Source of the DNA: Pseudoglutamicibacter albus
GTDB taxonomy: Bacteria; Actinomycetota; Actinomycetes; Actinomycetales; Micrococcaceae
Assembly: GCF_022346425.1 (NCBI RefSeq)
Contig: NZ_JAKRCW010000001.1
Span: 186,001-250,000 of the forward strand
Direction: 5' to 3'
DNA: 64,000 nucleotides
Part shown: positions 24,821-35,119 of the stretch, in pieces
Position numbering within the stretch: the stretch's first letter is position 1
How the letters are laid out: each line of letters begins with the position of its first letter
Translations under genes and position numbers: made by a program
Notes under the pieces: model-generated
What the model was told of the DNA's origin: nothing
The model's input: the letters and a program-made list of their open reading frames with translations, nothing else
Database searches by the model: none

Positions 24821-25995
24821 ACCGCATCGAGCAAATGATCCAAGAGCTCTGCCCCAACGGGATTCAGTTTGTTCCTTTGGCAGAAATAGCCACAATCAAG
24901 AATGGACGCGACTACAAACACCTAGAAGAAGGGCCAGTTCCAGTCTATGGATCTGGTGGGATACTCGCGCATGTGAACGAGCCCGCATACGTAGGCGAGA
25001 CGGTACTCTTACCGCGTAAAGGGTCCCTTTCGTCAGTTTTCTATGTAGATGGTCCAGTTTGGACTGTTGATACTTGTTATTACACAGTTATTGATGAATC
25101 TACAATCCTGCCTAAGTTCTTCTATTACTACATGGTCATGAGCAGGTTGGAGAGGCTTAATACTGCGGGCGGGGTTCCTAGCCTAACGCAGCGAGTTCTT
25201 AACAAACTATTAGTCCCGGTTCCGCCGATTGAGGTGCAGCGGGAGATCGTTAAGATTCTTGATCTTTTTACTGAGCTCGAGGCTGAGCTGGAAACAGAGC
25301 TCAAAGCTGAGCTCGAGGCTCGCCGGAAGCAGTACGAGCACTACCGCGACCAGCTACTCACCTTCCCTGAAAATGGGGGGGTGACCTGGGTTGAGCTTGG
25401 TTCCCTTGGGAAATGGTATGGAGGAAGCACACCTAGTAAGAGCGAGAAGAAATACTGGGCCCAAGGAACAATTCCATGGGTCTCACCCAAGGACATGGGC
25501 GTTTCGCATATAGACAGAACAATTGATTTTGTCACTATGGACGCGATGAACTCAGCACGGGCGCGGCTCATTCCTGCCGGAGCCATCCTGGTCGTCACAC
25601 GTTCCAGTATCTTGGCGAAACGGTTCCCCGTTGCAATCGCAGCTAATGAAGTGACCATCAACCAGGACCTCAAAGCTCTTGTACCCCAGGGGAATGTTGA
25701 CGCTCGGTATGTTTTTCATGCGCTAAACGCATACGGGCGCCAGATCCTTTTGAAAGCCACCAAGCATGGCGGTTCCGTCAACTCAATCGAGTGGAAGCGT
25801 TTTGCTCGGTTCAAGATTCCAGTTCCGAATGTGTCGGAGCAGAAAAAGATTGCGGCCCACCTCGACAAGTTTGATGCTTTGGTGAACGACTTGTCGTCCG
25901 GTTTGCCTGCCGAGATTGAGGCTCGTCGGAAGCAGTATGAGTACTATCGAGACAAACTCTTGACATTCAAAGAACTGGAAACAGAAGCGGCATAA
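24817..25995 (+). CDS. hsdS: Type I restriction-modification specificity subunit HsdS
   Basis: The DNA-recognition subunit, 392 residues, with two target-recognition domains (about 12-145 and 190-335), each followed by a helical spacer. The two spacers are related: the first has an acidic repeat (ELEAELETELKAELE) followed by ARRKQYEHYRDQLLTF, the second EIEARRKQYEYYRDKLLTF. In the DNA the 12-mer GAGCTCGAGGCT occurs at 25273 and again at 25309. Such repeats allow recombination or slippage that changes spacer length and hence the spacing of the bipartite target. AT content is higher in the recognition domains than in the flanks, as is common for horizontally exchanged hsdS. Confidence 0.93.
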   Translation: MNRIEQMIQELCPNGIQFVPLAEIATIKNGRDYKHLEEGPVPVYGSGGILAHVNEPAYVGETVLLPRKGSLSSVFYVDGPVWTVDTCYYTVIDESTILPKFFYYYMVMSRLERLNTAGGVPSLTQRVLNKLLVPVPPIEVQREIVKILDLFTELEAELETELKAELEARRKQYEHYRDQLLTFPENGGVTWVELGSLGKWYGGSTPSKSEKKYWAQGTIPWVSPKDMGVSHIDRTIDFVTMDAMNSARARLIPAGAILVVTRSSILAKRFPVAIAANEVTINQDLKALVPQGNVDARYVFHALNAYGRQILLKATKHGGSVNSIEWKRFARFKIPVPNVSEQKKIAAHLDKFDALVNDLSSGLPAEIEARRKQYEYYRDKLLTFKELETEAA

Positions 25996-26037
25996 ACCCG
26001 CTTCCACTTCAGTTCGCGATAACGGCAGGGTAGGGGA

Positions 26038-29000
26038 ATGGCAGGCATGGAGAAGTCCGCACTTGAGAAACTGAGCCGCGGCACAATCGCGCCCATCGCG
26101 GTCAGTGATGAAGCCACCGTCGTCGCCACCTACGAAGCCGACACCAGCACATCGGACGCCTACCAGTCTGAAGCGCAACTCGAAGACGCCCTCATCACAC
26201 AACTCCAGGCGCAAGCCTACGAATACGCTGACATCCGTGACGAGGCTGCCCTCATCGCGAACCTCCGCACCCAACTCGAAGCGCTCAACAACATCCAATT
26301 CACCGACGCCGAATGGAAAACGTTCTTCGAAACCTCCATTGCCAGCGCCAACGAAGGACCCAAAGAAAAAACCTGGCGGCTCCACAACGCCAACACCCAA
26401 CTGCTACAACGCGAAGACGGAACCACCAAAAACATTCGGCTGCTTGATAAAACCCACATCCACAACAACAAACTCCAAGTCATCAACCAATACACCGTCG
26501 ACGCCGGAACCACCCCAGGCTCCGCGACCCACTCCAACCGGTACGACGTCACCATCCTCGTCAACGGGCTGCCACTCATCCATATCGAACTCAAACGCCG
26601 CGGAGTCAACCTCCGCGAAGCGTTCAACCAAATAGCCCGCTACCAAAACCAATCCCTCTGGGCAGGCCACGGACTCTTCGACTACGTGCAAGTGTTCGTC
26701 ATCTCCAACGGAACACTCACCAAGTACTACTCCAACACCACCCGGCCCAAACCAACCAACAACACCAAACGCGCCCCCAACACGTGGGCCTTCACCTGCT
26801 GGTGGGCAGACAGCCACAACAAAGTCATCCCAGACCTGAACGGCTTCACCCGCACCTTCTTCGCCAAACACACCATCCTCAACATCCTCACCAAATACTG
26901 CGTGCTACGCGAAGACGGCAACCTCCTGGTCATGCGGCCCTACCAAATCGCCGCGACCGAACGCATCCTCCAACGCATCGACGTAGCCGCCAACAACAAA
27001 ATGCTCGGCACCACCCAAGCCGGCGGCTACATCTGGCACACCACCGGCTCCGGCAAAACACTCACCAGCTTCAAAACCGCGCAACTCGCCACCGCGCTCC
27101 CAAGCAACCCTAAAGTCCTATTCGTCGTAGACCGCAAAGACCTCGACTACCAAACCATGCGGGAATACGACAGCTTCAAAAAAGGTGCCGCTAACTCCAA
27201 CACCTCCACCAAAATCCTCACCCAACAAATGGGGGACCCCAACGCGCGCATCATCATCACCACCATCCAAAAACTCTCCAACTTCGTTGCAGCCAACGCG
27301 AAACACCCGATCTACAACGAACACACGGTGATCATCTTCGACGAATGCCACCGATCCCAATTCGGTGAAATGCACAACGCGATCACCAAAAAATTCAAAA
27401 AATACAATATTTTCGGATTCACCGGAACACCGATCTTCCGCGACAACGCCGGCAAATCCTACGGCGCACGCGACGGCCGCGTAGTCCTACGCACCACCGA
27501 AGAAACCTTCGGCGAACAACTCCACACCTACACAATCGTCGACGCGATCAAAGACAAAAACGTCCTCCCCTTCAAACTCGCATACAACAACGTGCTGGCG
27601 CGCGCCGGCGGGGTGATGACCGAAGGCGCGACGCGTGGTCAAGAAGAAGCCGCACTCATGGCTCCCGAACGCATCAGCGCCGTCACCAGCTACATCCTCA
27701 AACACTTCGACCAACACACCCGCCGCGTCACCGAAGCCGGCGAAAGCACCACCTCCTACCTGCACACCGTCACCACCAACACCGCAGACATTGCCCGGCG
27801 CAGGGGTAGCGCGGGGGAAGCGATCACAGTCAAGCGGCGCGTCAACGGCTTCAACGCGATGATGGCCGTGCAATCCGTGGAAGCCGCCAAGCTCTACTAC
27901 AACGAATTCAAATCCCAACAGGCCGAGCTACCGGAGCATCAGCGGCTCAAAGTCGCCACGATCTTCAGCTACGGGGCCAACGAAGACCCCGAAGCCGGGA
28001 TCCTCGCAGAAGAAGGGTTCGACACCGGCAGGCTCACCGGTGAGAACCGCGAATTCCTCGACGCGGCCATCGCCGACTACAACAAGAGCTTCGGCACCAA
28101 CTTCGACGCCAACGGCGAGAACTTCCAGAACTACTACCGCGACCTCTCCATGCGGGTCAAAAACCGCGAGGTAGACCTGCTGCTTGTCGTGAACATGTTC
28201 CTCACCGGCTTCGACGCGCCAACCCTGAACACGCTCTACGTGGACAAGAACCTGAAATACCACGGGCTGATCCAGGCGTTCTCACGCACGAACCGCATCC
28301 TCAACCAGGTCAAGCGGTACGGGAACATCGTGTGCTTCCGCGACCTCCAAGAGAACACCGAAGACGCCCTCGCCCTGTTCGGGAACGCTGACGCGCAAGG
28401 CATCGCGCTACTTGAGCCGTACGAGCACTACCTGGAGCAGTACCGGCTCAAAGTCGCAGAACTGCTGGCCTTCCACGCACCGGGTTCCGGGATGCCCGCA
28501 AGCGAAGGCGAACAGCGTCACTTCGTTGACCTGTTCGGTGAGATCCTACGGCTGCGGAACTTGTTGGCCGGGTTCGATGAGTTCCCCGAGGATGACGAAC
28601 TCACCCCGCGTGAGATTCAAGACCTGCAGAGCGTCTACCTCGCAGTGCGGGATGAGATGCGAGCGGATGCCGATGCGGATGAACCGCAGCCGGAACAGCT
28701 TGAACTCGTATTCGAGATCGAGCTACTCCGGCAAGTTGAAGTCAACGTCGACTACATCCTCATGCTGGTCGAGAAGTTCCGTGAACCAATGCTGAAATCC
28801 CAGGTTCCGGACTACCAGTACAAGGAACAAGTACTGCAGGCGGTTGAATCCAGCCCGACCCTACGCGATAAACGCGACCTGTTTATGGACTTCATCGAAC
28901 TCGTCAACACCGACGCGAGCGTTGCCGAACAATGGGTCGCGTTCATCAGCCAACGCCGCGAACAAGAACTCGGAACACTCATCGAAGAAGAACGACTCCG

Positions 29001-29199
29001 CGAACCCGCCGCGCGGGACTTCATGGAGGGCGCCTTCAACGCCGGGGAAGTCCCCCGTATCGGAACCGACATCGGCAAAGTGCTGCCGCCGGTGAGCTTC
29101 TTCAACAAAACTGCCGACGGTGAGAGCCGCGCCGAAATCAAAGAACGGGTGCTCAACAAGATGACCGAGTTCCTGGAACGCTACGAACCCCTCGGGTGA
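26038..29199 (+). CDS. hsdR: Type I restriction enzyme HsdR (nuclease/translocase)
   Basis: The restriction and DNA-translocation subunit, 1,053 residues. The N-terminal PD-(D/E)xK-type nuclease region includes NRYDVTILVNGLPLIHIELKRRG (shown here in outline: Asp in NRYDVT and ELK downstream). The SF2 helicase core has WHTTGSGKT (motif I), FDECHRSQFG (motif II, DECH) and GFTGTPIF (motif III). QAFSRTNRI near residue 745 is motif VI. The C-terminal helical region ends SRAEIKERVLNKMTEFLERY. It lies 42 bp after hsdS in the same operon. The gene is intact although hsdM is not, a combination that would be dangerous only if the complex could form; HsdR cannot cut without HsdM. Confidence 0.95.
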   Translation: MAGMEKSALEKLSRGTIAPIAVSDEATVVATYEADTSTSDAYQSEAQLEDALITQLQAQAYEYADIRDEAALIANLRTQLEALNNIQFTDAEWKTFFETSIASANEGPKEKTWRLHNANTQLLQREDGTTKNIRLLDKTHIHNNKLQVINQYTVDAGTTPGSATHSNRYDVTILVNGLPLIHIELKRRGVNLREAFNQIARYQNQSLWAGHGLFDYVQVFVISNGTLTKYYSNTTRPKPTNNTKRAPNTWAFTCWWADSHNKVIPDLNGFTRTFFAKHTILNILTKYCVLREDGNLLVMRPYQIAATERILQRIDVAANNKMLGTTQAGGYIWHTTGSGKTLTSFKTAQLATALPSNPKVLFVVDRKDLDYQTMREYDSFKKGAANSNTSTKILTQQMGDPNARIIITTIQKLSNFVAANAKHPIYNEHTVIIFDECHRSQFGEMHNAITKKFKKYNIFGFTGTPIFRDNAGKSYGARDGRVVLRTTEETFGEQLHTYTIVDAIKDKNVLPFKLAYNNVLARAGGVMTEGATRGQEEAALMAPERISAVTSYILKHFDQHTRRVTEAGESTTSYLHTVTTNTADIARRRGSAGEAITVKRRVNGFNAMMAVQSVEAAKLYYNEFKSQQAELPEHQRLKVATIFSYGANEDPEAGILAEEGFDTGRLTGENREFLDAAIADYNKSFGTNFDANGENFQNYYRDLSMRVKNREVDLLLVVNMFLTGFDAPTLNTLYVDKNLKYHGLIQAFSRTNRILNQVKRYGNIVCFRDLQENTEDALALFGNADAQGIALLEPYEHYLEQYRLKVAELLAFHAPGSGMPASEGEQRHFVDLFGEILRLRNLLAGFDEFPEDDELTPREIQDLQSVYLAVRDEMRADADADEPQPEQLELVFEIELLRQVEVNVDYILMLVEKFREPMLKSQVPDYQYKEQVLQAVESSPTLRDKRDLFMDFIELVNTDASVAEQWVAFISQRREQELGTLIEEERLREPAARDFMEGAFNAGEVPRIGTDIGKVLPPVSFFNKTADGESRAEIKERVLNKMTEFLERYEPLG

Positions 29200-29363
29200 G
29201 AAAAGAATCAAAGGCAACACCCCTTATGTTGTTATGTTGTGAACCTCTCTAGAGCTGCCTTTGAAGTTCCTGGGTTTTAACGTCAAGATTGATTTGAAGG
29301 TTAAAGCTCAGATTTTGCGCCACCCGGTCGCCATGGCGCCGCCACATGTTTAAGGAACGCCCT

Positions 29364-32300
29364 ATGTTCACACGAATAACGTCCCCTCTATATAGGAGAA
29401 CGGGTAGCGCGCTCGCGGTGCTCGCGCTCGTATTCGGCATGACGGTGGCGCTCCCAAACCCAGCAACCGCAACACCCGACGCTGAAAGCGGCGCGGTCGC
29501 CACCGCCACTGCCGAAGCCACCTCAATCGAAACGGTTGCGCCGGCAACCGAAGCGGAAGCTCCAGGTGAGCTCGGCGCGCCCGGTGAGACTCAGACTGTC
29601 GAGTTGGGGGACGGCAACGTCCAGTACGGCCTCCGGCTCGCCCGCGACGGTGGGGCTGGTTGCATCATCACGAAAGCTAACGGCTACGAACCCGGCGACA
29701 ACACCCCGCGGGATGGCAATATTTGTGCCGGGGACATCGCTCACTACAGCATCGACCTCAACGTCAAAACCGCTGGCGAACCTAGCACCTTCAAACTCAC
29801 CCCAACCTGGCTCTCCGCCGAAGCCCGCGCCGCAGGCTTGCCTGAGCCAACCGTCAAACCAACCCTGAAAACCGGTTCCGCTAACTACGGCGGGGTCTCC
29901 GCCACAGTCGATGCCAACGGTGTTGTCACCGTGAAAGCGGACCCGAACATCAACGCGACCGTCTCGCTCGAGCTCACCGCCTCCACCATCGCCTCTATGC
30001 AGCTTTCGGACGGCACCAACCCTGAAGGCACGTTCAACCTCGGCCTCAAAGCAGTCAAGGAAGACGGCACCAAACTCATCACCGCGGTAGCGAACAAGAA
30101 ACTCAACGTACTGGTTGAGCCGCGTTTTGATCAGCGCCTCATCGAGCCAGAAAGCGGCGTCAACACCACCACCCGTAACGGCATCGAATACATCGGCATC
30201 AGCGCCCGCTCCGGCCTGCCCGCCTACCCGAGCGACCAGAAACACAGCCCGGCACCGGACAGCGCAACCCCGAACGGCCGCATCCTGCCGATCGACCCTG
30301 AAACCATCAGCCGCTACACCCTCGTGATGCCAGCCGATGCGCCGTTCAAGGCCGAGGATGTGCTCGTCTCCTATAACGGCAGCCCGTGGCAGAAAGCCAA
30401 GGTTGACGCCAACGGCAACCCGTACATCGACGGCAAATACGATAAAAGCAACCCGCCGTTCCGCTTCCTGATCCCTACCGAGGGTCTGCCGGGCGGTAAG
30501 ACCACGTTCACTACTCGCATGGACATCGTTGATAAAGACGGCAAGCCGACGCGCGTGAAAGACAGCCGCGGGGTTCCATCCAACATCCCAACCACGGTGG
30601 GTAATAAAGCGCTCGGCAACAACACCGCTGACCCAGGTGGCTTGAGTGAATGCAGCGCATCCACTGCTGATGAGAAGCAGGGCCTGCTCGCAGGCCAGTA
30701 CGGTTTCCCGAACAACAACTGCGCCAAGCAGGTTGTGGACCTGACCAAGTGGAAGTGCACCAACCCGAACGGTTGCCCGTCCGCTAAGGACGACGTCGGC
30801 ATCAACTGGGTAGAAACCGAAGAAAAAGGCAAGCAAGCCTTCGGCTATAAGCAGGCACTGGCCAGCGCGAACGTGCGTTTGAACGTCACTCCAGCTGACG
30901 TCAAAGACAACCCGACCATCTGTGCCGCATGGAAGCCGGGCACCCAACGCGTTGTTACTACCGGCAACACCTACGTGCCAACCATCCAGATTGGAGGCAC
31001 CGGCAAGGTCAACATCGAAAGCGTGTTCCCGGACGCCAAGGTGTACATCACCAAGCAAGACAAAACCAACGGCGGAGACCCAGACTGCGCCGGTGACGCT
31101 GGCTGGGAAGTGTTCTACGATGCCTCGGCTGGCGTGAAGGGCAACACCTTCGCAGAGCCGGGCAGCATGAAGCCGAACGAGATCGCTGGTATCAAGATCG
31201 TGATTCCCGGCGAGAACGTTATCCAGCAGCCAACCACCTTCCGGTACATGGCCACCACGGGTGACCCTCGCGTGGTCTCGACCCTGCCGACGGTGAAGGC
31301 CGCCAAGGGCGATGCCGAGTACTACAAGACCCTCAACTACGGTGCGGTCTACTCCGGCGATAAGAAGGTCCGCGGCAGTATGCAGGACACGATCCTCGCG
31401 GAGAAGCCAGCGGCCGGCGTCCGCGACATCTGGGGCACCCTAGGTGAGACGCGCGTGGCCGGTATCGGCGAGCAGAAGCAGCGGCTCACCACCGCCGGGC
31501 AGGTTGTGGTGAACAACGGAACGCTCGCGGCAGTGAACTCGAAGGACGCTGACGGCAACCCGACGCGCGTTCACATGCGCATCTATCTGTCCAAGTGTGT
31601 GACCGCTGACGAGGAAACGCTCTCGCCCGGCATGACGTATCACCGCGGCGAAATCTCGAACAACCCGAACGACTGCGCCCCGTCCAAGGACAACTACATT
31701 GAGCGCACGTGGGCGCTTTCGGATCAGAAGAACGAAACCGATGATCCGAATAATGACCCGTTCTTCCCAATCGACTGGGCCACCAAGAACGCCGCAAGTT
31801 CTTCCGTGTTCTTCCAGCCCTGGGACAACGGCCAGCCGCGGCCAGCGTTCACGGTAGTGACCCCGGTGTGGTCTGGACCGCGCCAGTCCTTCGATGTGGT
31901 CCATTCCTACCGCATCACCGGCACCCCGGAGCTGGATCTTGATAAGGCGATGCCGGCGCTGAAGAAGGACCGGACCATCAAGTCCTCCTCCAGCAAGGGG
32001 GCCTTCACCCCGGCTCAGGATGCGGCGAAGGAATACACGCCGTTGGACTCGATGGCTTCGCTGTCCACGCTTACGGTCCCTAACGTGGTGGCGGCTGGCT
32101 TGGCTAAGTCCACCGAAGACAAACTCGTGGACCACGACACGGCCTTCCAGCACGAGCTCAAGCTCAGCAACTACACCGAGGCACAGCTGGGTGCCACCCA
32201 GTTCATCGACGTGTTGCCGTTCAACGGCGACTGGCGCGGCACCACATTCAGCGGCGAATACTGGCTGAGCAAGGTCCCGGAGAACTCCGGTTCAAACACG

Positions 32301-34991
32301 GCCGAGGGCCACGAGATCTACTACACCTACGATGACCCGAACACGGTGTCTGTATGCCCAACGAACGCTCAAGGCAAGGATGACCTCGATGCGTGCGTGA
32401 ATGCCTCGCGGGCGACCAAGCGCGATATCGATAAGAAGCCGAGCGAAACCAAGTGGGAGCTGCTGACCCAGGAGGTTATCGAGGCCCAAGCCCAGCCGGG
32501 TGCCAAGCACATCACGGCGCTGCGTTTCGATAGCCCGCTGCTAAGCCCTAAGTCCGAGGACGCATACGTTCTGGACTTTGAGTCGTACGGCAATAAGCAC
32601 GGCGATAAGTACGTGAACTCCACGGGCATCGCCACGATGCACGCTGTCCGCGGCGAGACCGCCGACACCACCGGCGTCGGGGCCTTGCCTGTTCCGCAGC
32701 CGGACCCGGTCAAGACTGAGGTTTATGCCGCGAAGATCTCCGGTACCGTCTACCACGACGCGAACCGGGACGAAAAGCAGCAAGACGGCGAGAAGAACCT
32801 GCCGGGCTACACCGTGACCCTCTACGAAGTGGACGAGAACGGTGAGATCAAGAAAGACGAGAACGGAGAACCCGTCGCTGTCCAGACCACCACGAGTGAT
32901 AAGGACGGCAACTACACGTTCGAGTCTCTCAAGCGGGGCGACTACCGCGTAGTGGTGAGCCCGCTGGAGGAAACCGACATCAACACCCAAGCAGGTAAGG
33001 GCGAGAACACTGATGCCGGCTCCTGGACGGGCCAGGTCATCACCGTGACCGAACCGAACCCGGACAAGTATGACGCCAACAAGCCTCAAACCCACAGTAA
33101 GTATGACTTCGGTGTGTTCAAACCAGCCCCGAAGATTAGCCTCAAGAAGACCGTGAACGGTAAGGACTCTGACGAGGTAGCCGTTAACGGTGAGGCGAAG
33201 TTCGCCCTGGCCGGTGAGAACAACGGCAACGTTGACCTTGAAAAGGTCAAGCTGGTCGACACCTGGGCCGAAGGCAAGGACCCTCTTGACCTGACGTGCA
33301 CCATCACGCCGAAAACTGGCAGCGACTACGCGGGGGACGCGACTGAGGACCTGCTCAACGGCGAAGCCAAACTCGCGGTAGGGGACACCTATGAGTGCAT
33401 CGGAACCTACACCGTCACCCAGGACGATGTGGACGAACAAGTCACGCTGCCTAACAACGCCGATGTGACCGGTGCATACCTGTATAAGTCCGCCACCACC
33501 GACGAGGACAAGGAACTCCCTGTAGAAGACCACAGCAAGGCGACCGTCACTGTGCCGGAAGCTAAGCCCGCGCTTGAGGTGACCAAGACTGTTGATGGTC
33601 AGAAGTCAGTTATGAAGAAGGCTGGTGAGAAGGCCGAATGGTCCATCACCGGCAAGAACACCGGCAACGTAACCCTGTATAACGTGAAGCTCGCCGATGA
33701 GTGGGCCGGTGGCGACATTGAACTGACCTGCACGATGGGCGAGGAAGAGATCGATGTAGCCTCCGGTGACGTGACCCTGCCGGTGGGTGCCGAATTCACC
33801 TGCACGGGTGAAAGCGAGATCACCCAGGACCACGTGGATGCTGGCAACGAGCTACCGAACACCGTGACCCTGACGGGTTCTTCGAAGCCGGAGGGCGGCG
33901 AGAAGGTCAGCTCGAAGGACACCGCGACTGTCACCGTCCCGAAGAGTGAGCCATCGCTGAGCCTTCAGAAGACCGTCACCAACTGGGCTGAAGACGCCGA
34001 ACCGGCGCCTGAACCGCTCACGGTGGGCGACAAGGTCGAGTACAGCTTCATCGTCTCCAACAACGGGAACGTGACCGTCAAGGACGTCACGGTCGAGGAC
34101 CCGAAGGTTCAGGATCTCGACTGCGGCGAGGCAAACACCACGCTGGCTCCGGGGGAATCGTTTACCTGCACCGCATCGCACGTTCTGACCAAGGAGGACG
34201 TTGAGGGCCAGACCGAATACGTCAACACGGCGAAAGCGAACGGCTCCACGGTCCCGGGTGAGCCGGTCGAGTCGAATGACGCAGAAGCCAAGGTCAAGGT
34301 CGCAACCCCGAAGTTGGAGCTGGAGAAAACCGTCAAGGATAAGAAGGACAGCTACCTGGCCGGGGACAAGGTCGAGTACCTCTTCACCGTGACCAACACC
34401 GGCAAGCTCACCGTCAACGGCATCGAGCTGGATGACGCGATGCTCACCGAAGCCGACGTCGACGTCACGTGCGAGGCCGAAACCCTCGCGCCGGGCGAAT
34501 CGACCATGTGCGTGTCCGGTGAATACACCGTGACAGAGGCCGATGCGGACGCCGGCGAAGTCATTAACACGGCAACCGCATCCGGCACCACGAACAACGG
34601 GACACCGGTGAAGTCTAACGAGGCGAACGCCAAGATCACGGTCGAAAAGCCACGTGAACCGGAAGAACCAAGCGAACCAGCGCCGAGTGAATCGCCGGAG
34701 CCAAGTGAGCCGGCTCCGAGCGAACCTGCGCCAAGCGATCCAACACCGAGCGAACCGGCTCCGAGCGAGCCAGGCGATCCGAGTGAGCCTGCGCCGGAGG
34801 AACCGGGTGAATCGCCACAGCCAAGCGAAACCCCGGAAGCTAGTGAGACGCCGGCTCCGGAAACGCCGGAGGGTAGGAAGCCGGGCCTGGCTACCACGGG
34901 TGCTGAGGTGACGGTCGCTGTGTTGGCTGGGCTTGGCCTGGTAGCCGCTGGTGTGGCGCTCGTGCTGGTACGGCGTAAACGCCGCAGTTAG
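29364..34991 (+). CDS. Large cell-wall-anchored surface protein with LATTG sorting signal
   Basis: A secreted protein of 1,875 residues. A signal peptide spans ~1-36 (basic start, hydrophobic ALAVLALVFGMTVAL, then Ala-rich). A large N-terminal region of unknown fold (40-1120) is followed by an SdrD_B/Cna_B-like module at ~1124-1240 (ISGTVYHDANRDEKQQDGEK). Four DUF11-like repeats begin with a Lys-Thr-Val motif near 1257, 1403, 1532 and 1652, and a Pro/Ser/Glu-rich wall-spanning tail covers ~1765-1835. LATTG (~1842), a hydrophobic helix and RRKRRS form a sortase signal. LAxTG rather than LPxTG points to class E sortase. AAGGA precedes the ATG at 29364. It is probably an adhesin or fimbria-like protein. 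A strong terminator follows. Confidence 0.9.
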   Translation: MFTRITSPLYRRTGSALAVLALVFGMTVALPNPATATPDAESGAVATATAEATSIETVAPATEAEAPGELGAPGETQTVELGDGNVQYGLRLARDGGAGCIITKANGYEPGDNTPRDGNICAGDIAHYSIDLNVKTAGEPSTFKLTPTWLSAEARAAGLPEPTVKPTLKTGSANYGGVSATVDANGVVTVKADPNINATVSLELTASTIASMQLSDGTNPEGTFNLGLKAVKEDGTKLITAVANKKLNVLVEPRFDQRLIEPESGVNTTTRNGIEYIGISARSGLPAYPSDQKHSPAPDSATPNGRILPIDPETISRYTLVMPADAPFKAEDVLVSYNGSPWQKAKVDANGNPYIDGKYDKSNPPFRFLIPTEGLPGGKTTFTTRMDIVDKDGKPTRVKDSRGVPSNIPTTVGNKALGNNTADPGGLSECSASTADEKQGLLAGQYGFPNNNCAKQVVDLTKWKCTNPNGCPSAKDDVGINWVETEEKGKQAFGYKQALASANVRLNVTPADVKDNPTICAAWKPGTQRVVTTGNTYVPTIQIGGTGKVNIESVFPDAKVYITKQDKTNGGDPDCAGDAGWEVFYDASAGVKGNTFAEPGSMKPNEIAGIKIVIPGENVIQQPTTFRYMATTGDPRVVSTLPTVKAAKGDAEYYKTLNYGAVYSGDKKVRGSMQDTILAEKPAAGVRDIWGTLGETRVAGIGEQKQRLTTAGQVVVNNGTLAAVNSKDADGNPTRVHMRIYLSKCVTADEETLSPGMTYHRGEISNNPNDCAPSKDNYIERTWALSDQKNETDDPNNDPFFPIDWATKNAASSSVFFQPWDNGQPRPAFTVVTPVWSGPRQSFDVVHSYRITGTPELDLDKAMPALKKDRTIKSSSSKGAFTPAQDAAKEYTPLDSMASLSTLTVPNVVAAGLAKSTEDKLVDHDTAFQHELKLSNYTEAQLGATQFIDVLPFNGDWRGTTFSGEYWLSKVPENSGSNTAEGHEIYYTYDDPNTVSVCPTNAQGKDDLDACVNASRATKRDIDKKPSETKWELLTQEVIEAQAQPGAKHITALRFDSPLLSPKSEDAYVLDFESYGNKHGDKYVNSTGIATMHAVRGETADTTGVGALPVPQPDPVKTEVYAAKISGTVYHDANRDEKQQDGEKNLPGYTVTLYEVDENGEIKKDENGEPVAVQTTTSDKDGNYTFESLKRGDYRVVVSPLEETDINTQAGKGENTDAGSWTGQVITVTEPNPDKYDANKPQTHSKYDFGVFKPAPKISLKKTVNGKDSDEVAVNGEAKFALAGENNGNVDLEKVKLVDTWAEGKDPLDLTCTITPKTGSDYAGDATEDLLNGEAKLAVGDTYECIGTYTVTQDDVDEQVTLPNNADVTGAYLYKSATTDEDKELPVEDHSKATVTVPEAKPALEVTKTVDGQKSVMKKAGEKAEWSITGKNTGNVTLYNVKLADEWAGGDIELTCTMGEEEIDVASGDVTLPVGAEFTCTGESEITQDHVDAGNELPNTVTLTGSSKPEGGEKVSSKDTATVTVPKSEPSLSLQKTVTNWAEDAEPAPEPLTVGDKVEYSFIVSNNGNVTVKDVTVEDPKVQDLDCGEANTTLAPGESFTCTASHVLTKEDVEGQTEYVNTAKANGSTVPGEPVESNDAEAKVKVATPKLELEKTVKDKKDSYLAGDKVEYLFTVTNTGKLTVNGIELDDAMLTEADVDVTCEAETLAPGESTMCVSGEYTVTEADADAGEVINTATASGTTNNGTPVKSNEANAKITVEKPREPEEPSEPAPSESPEPSEPAPSEPAPSDPTPSEPAPSEPGDPSEPAPEEPGESPQPSETPEASETPAPETPEGRKPGLATTGAEVTVAVLAGLGLVAAGVALVLVRRKRRS

Positions 34992-35054
34992 TGGCGGGGC
35001 CGCTGGCCGGGAAAGAGACCGGCCAGCAACGCACCAGCTCACCGGCTGAGTCAT

Positions 35055-35103
35055 AAGGGAAGGGCCGGCAACGCCTAATGGTGTTGCCGGCCCTTCCCTT
35101 TTT
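35055..35103. terminator. Strong bidirectional intrinsic terminator
   Basis: A perfect 18-bp stem (arms 35055-35072 and 35083-35100) has a 10-nt loop and ends in TTCCCTTTTT on the plus strand. It separates the convergent surface-protein gene and DASS symporter gene. The minus-strand side begins with AAGGGAAGG, so it is weaker in that direction. Confidence 0.92.
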
Positions 35104-35119
35104 GTCTGAGGTGTTCGCG

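Noticed and set aside
26038-29199. HsdR as a solitary BREX/DISARM-type helicase
   Set aside because: The nuclease-helicase order and the adjacent hsdS and split hsdM mark it as an ordinary type I R subunit.
29523-31058. 511-codon frame antisense to the first wall protein gene
   Set aside because: Same reasoning: no ribosome site or family match, and the sense frame is well supported.
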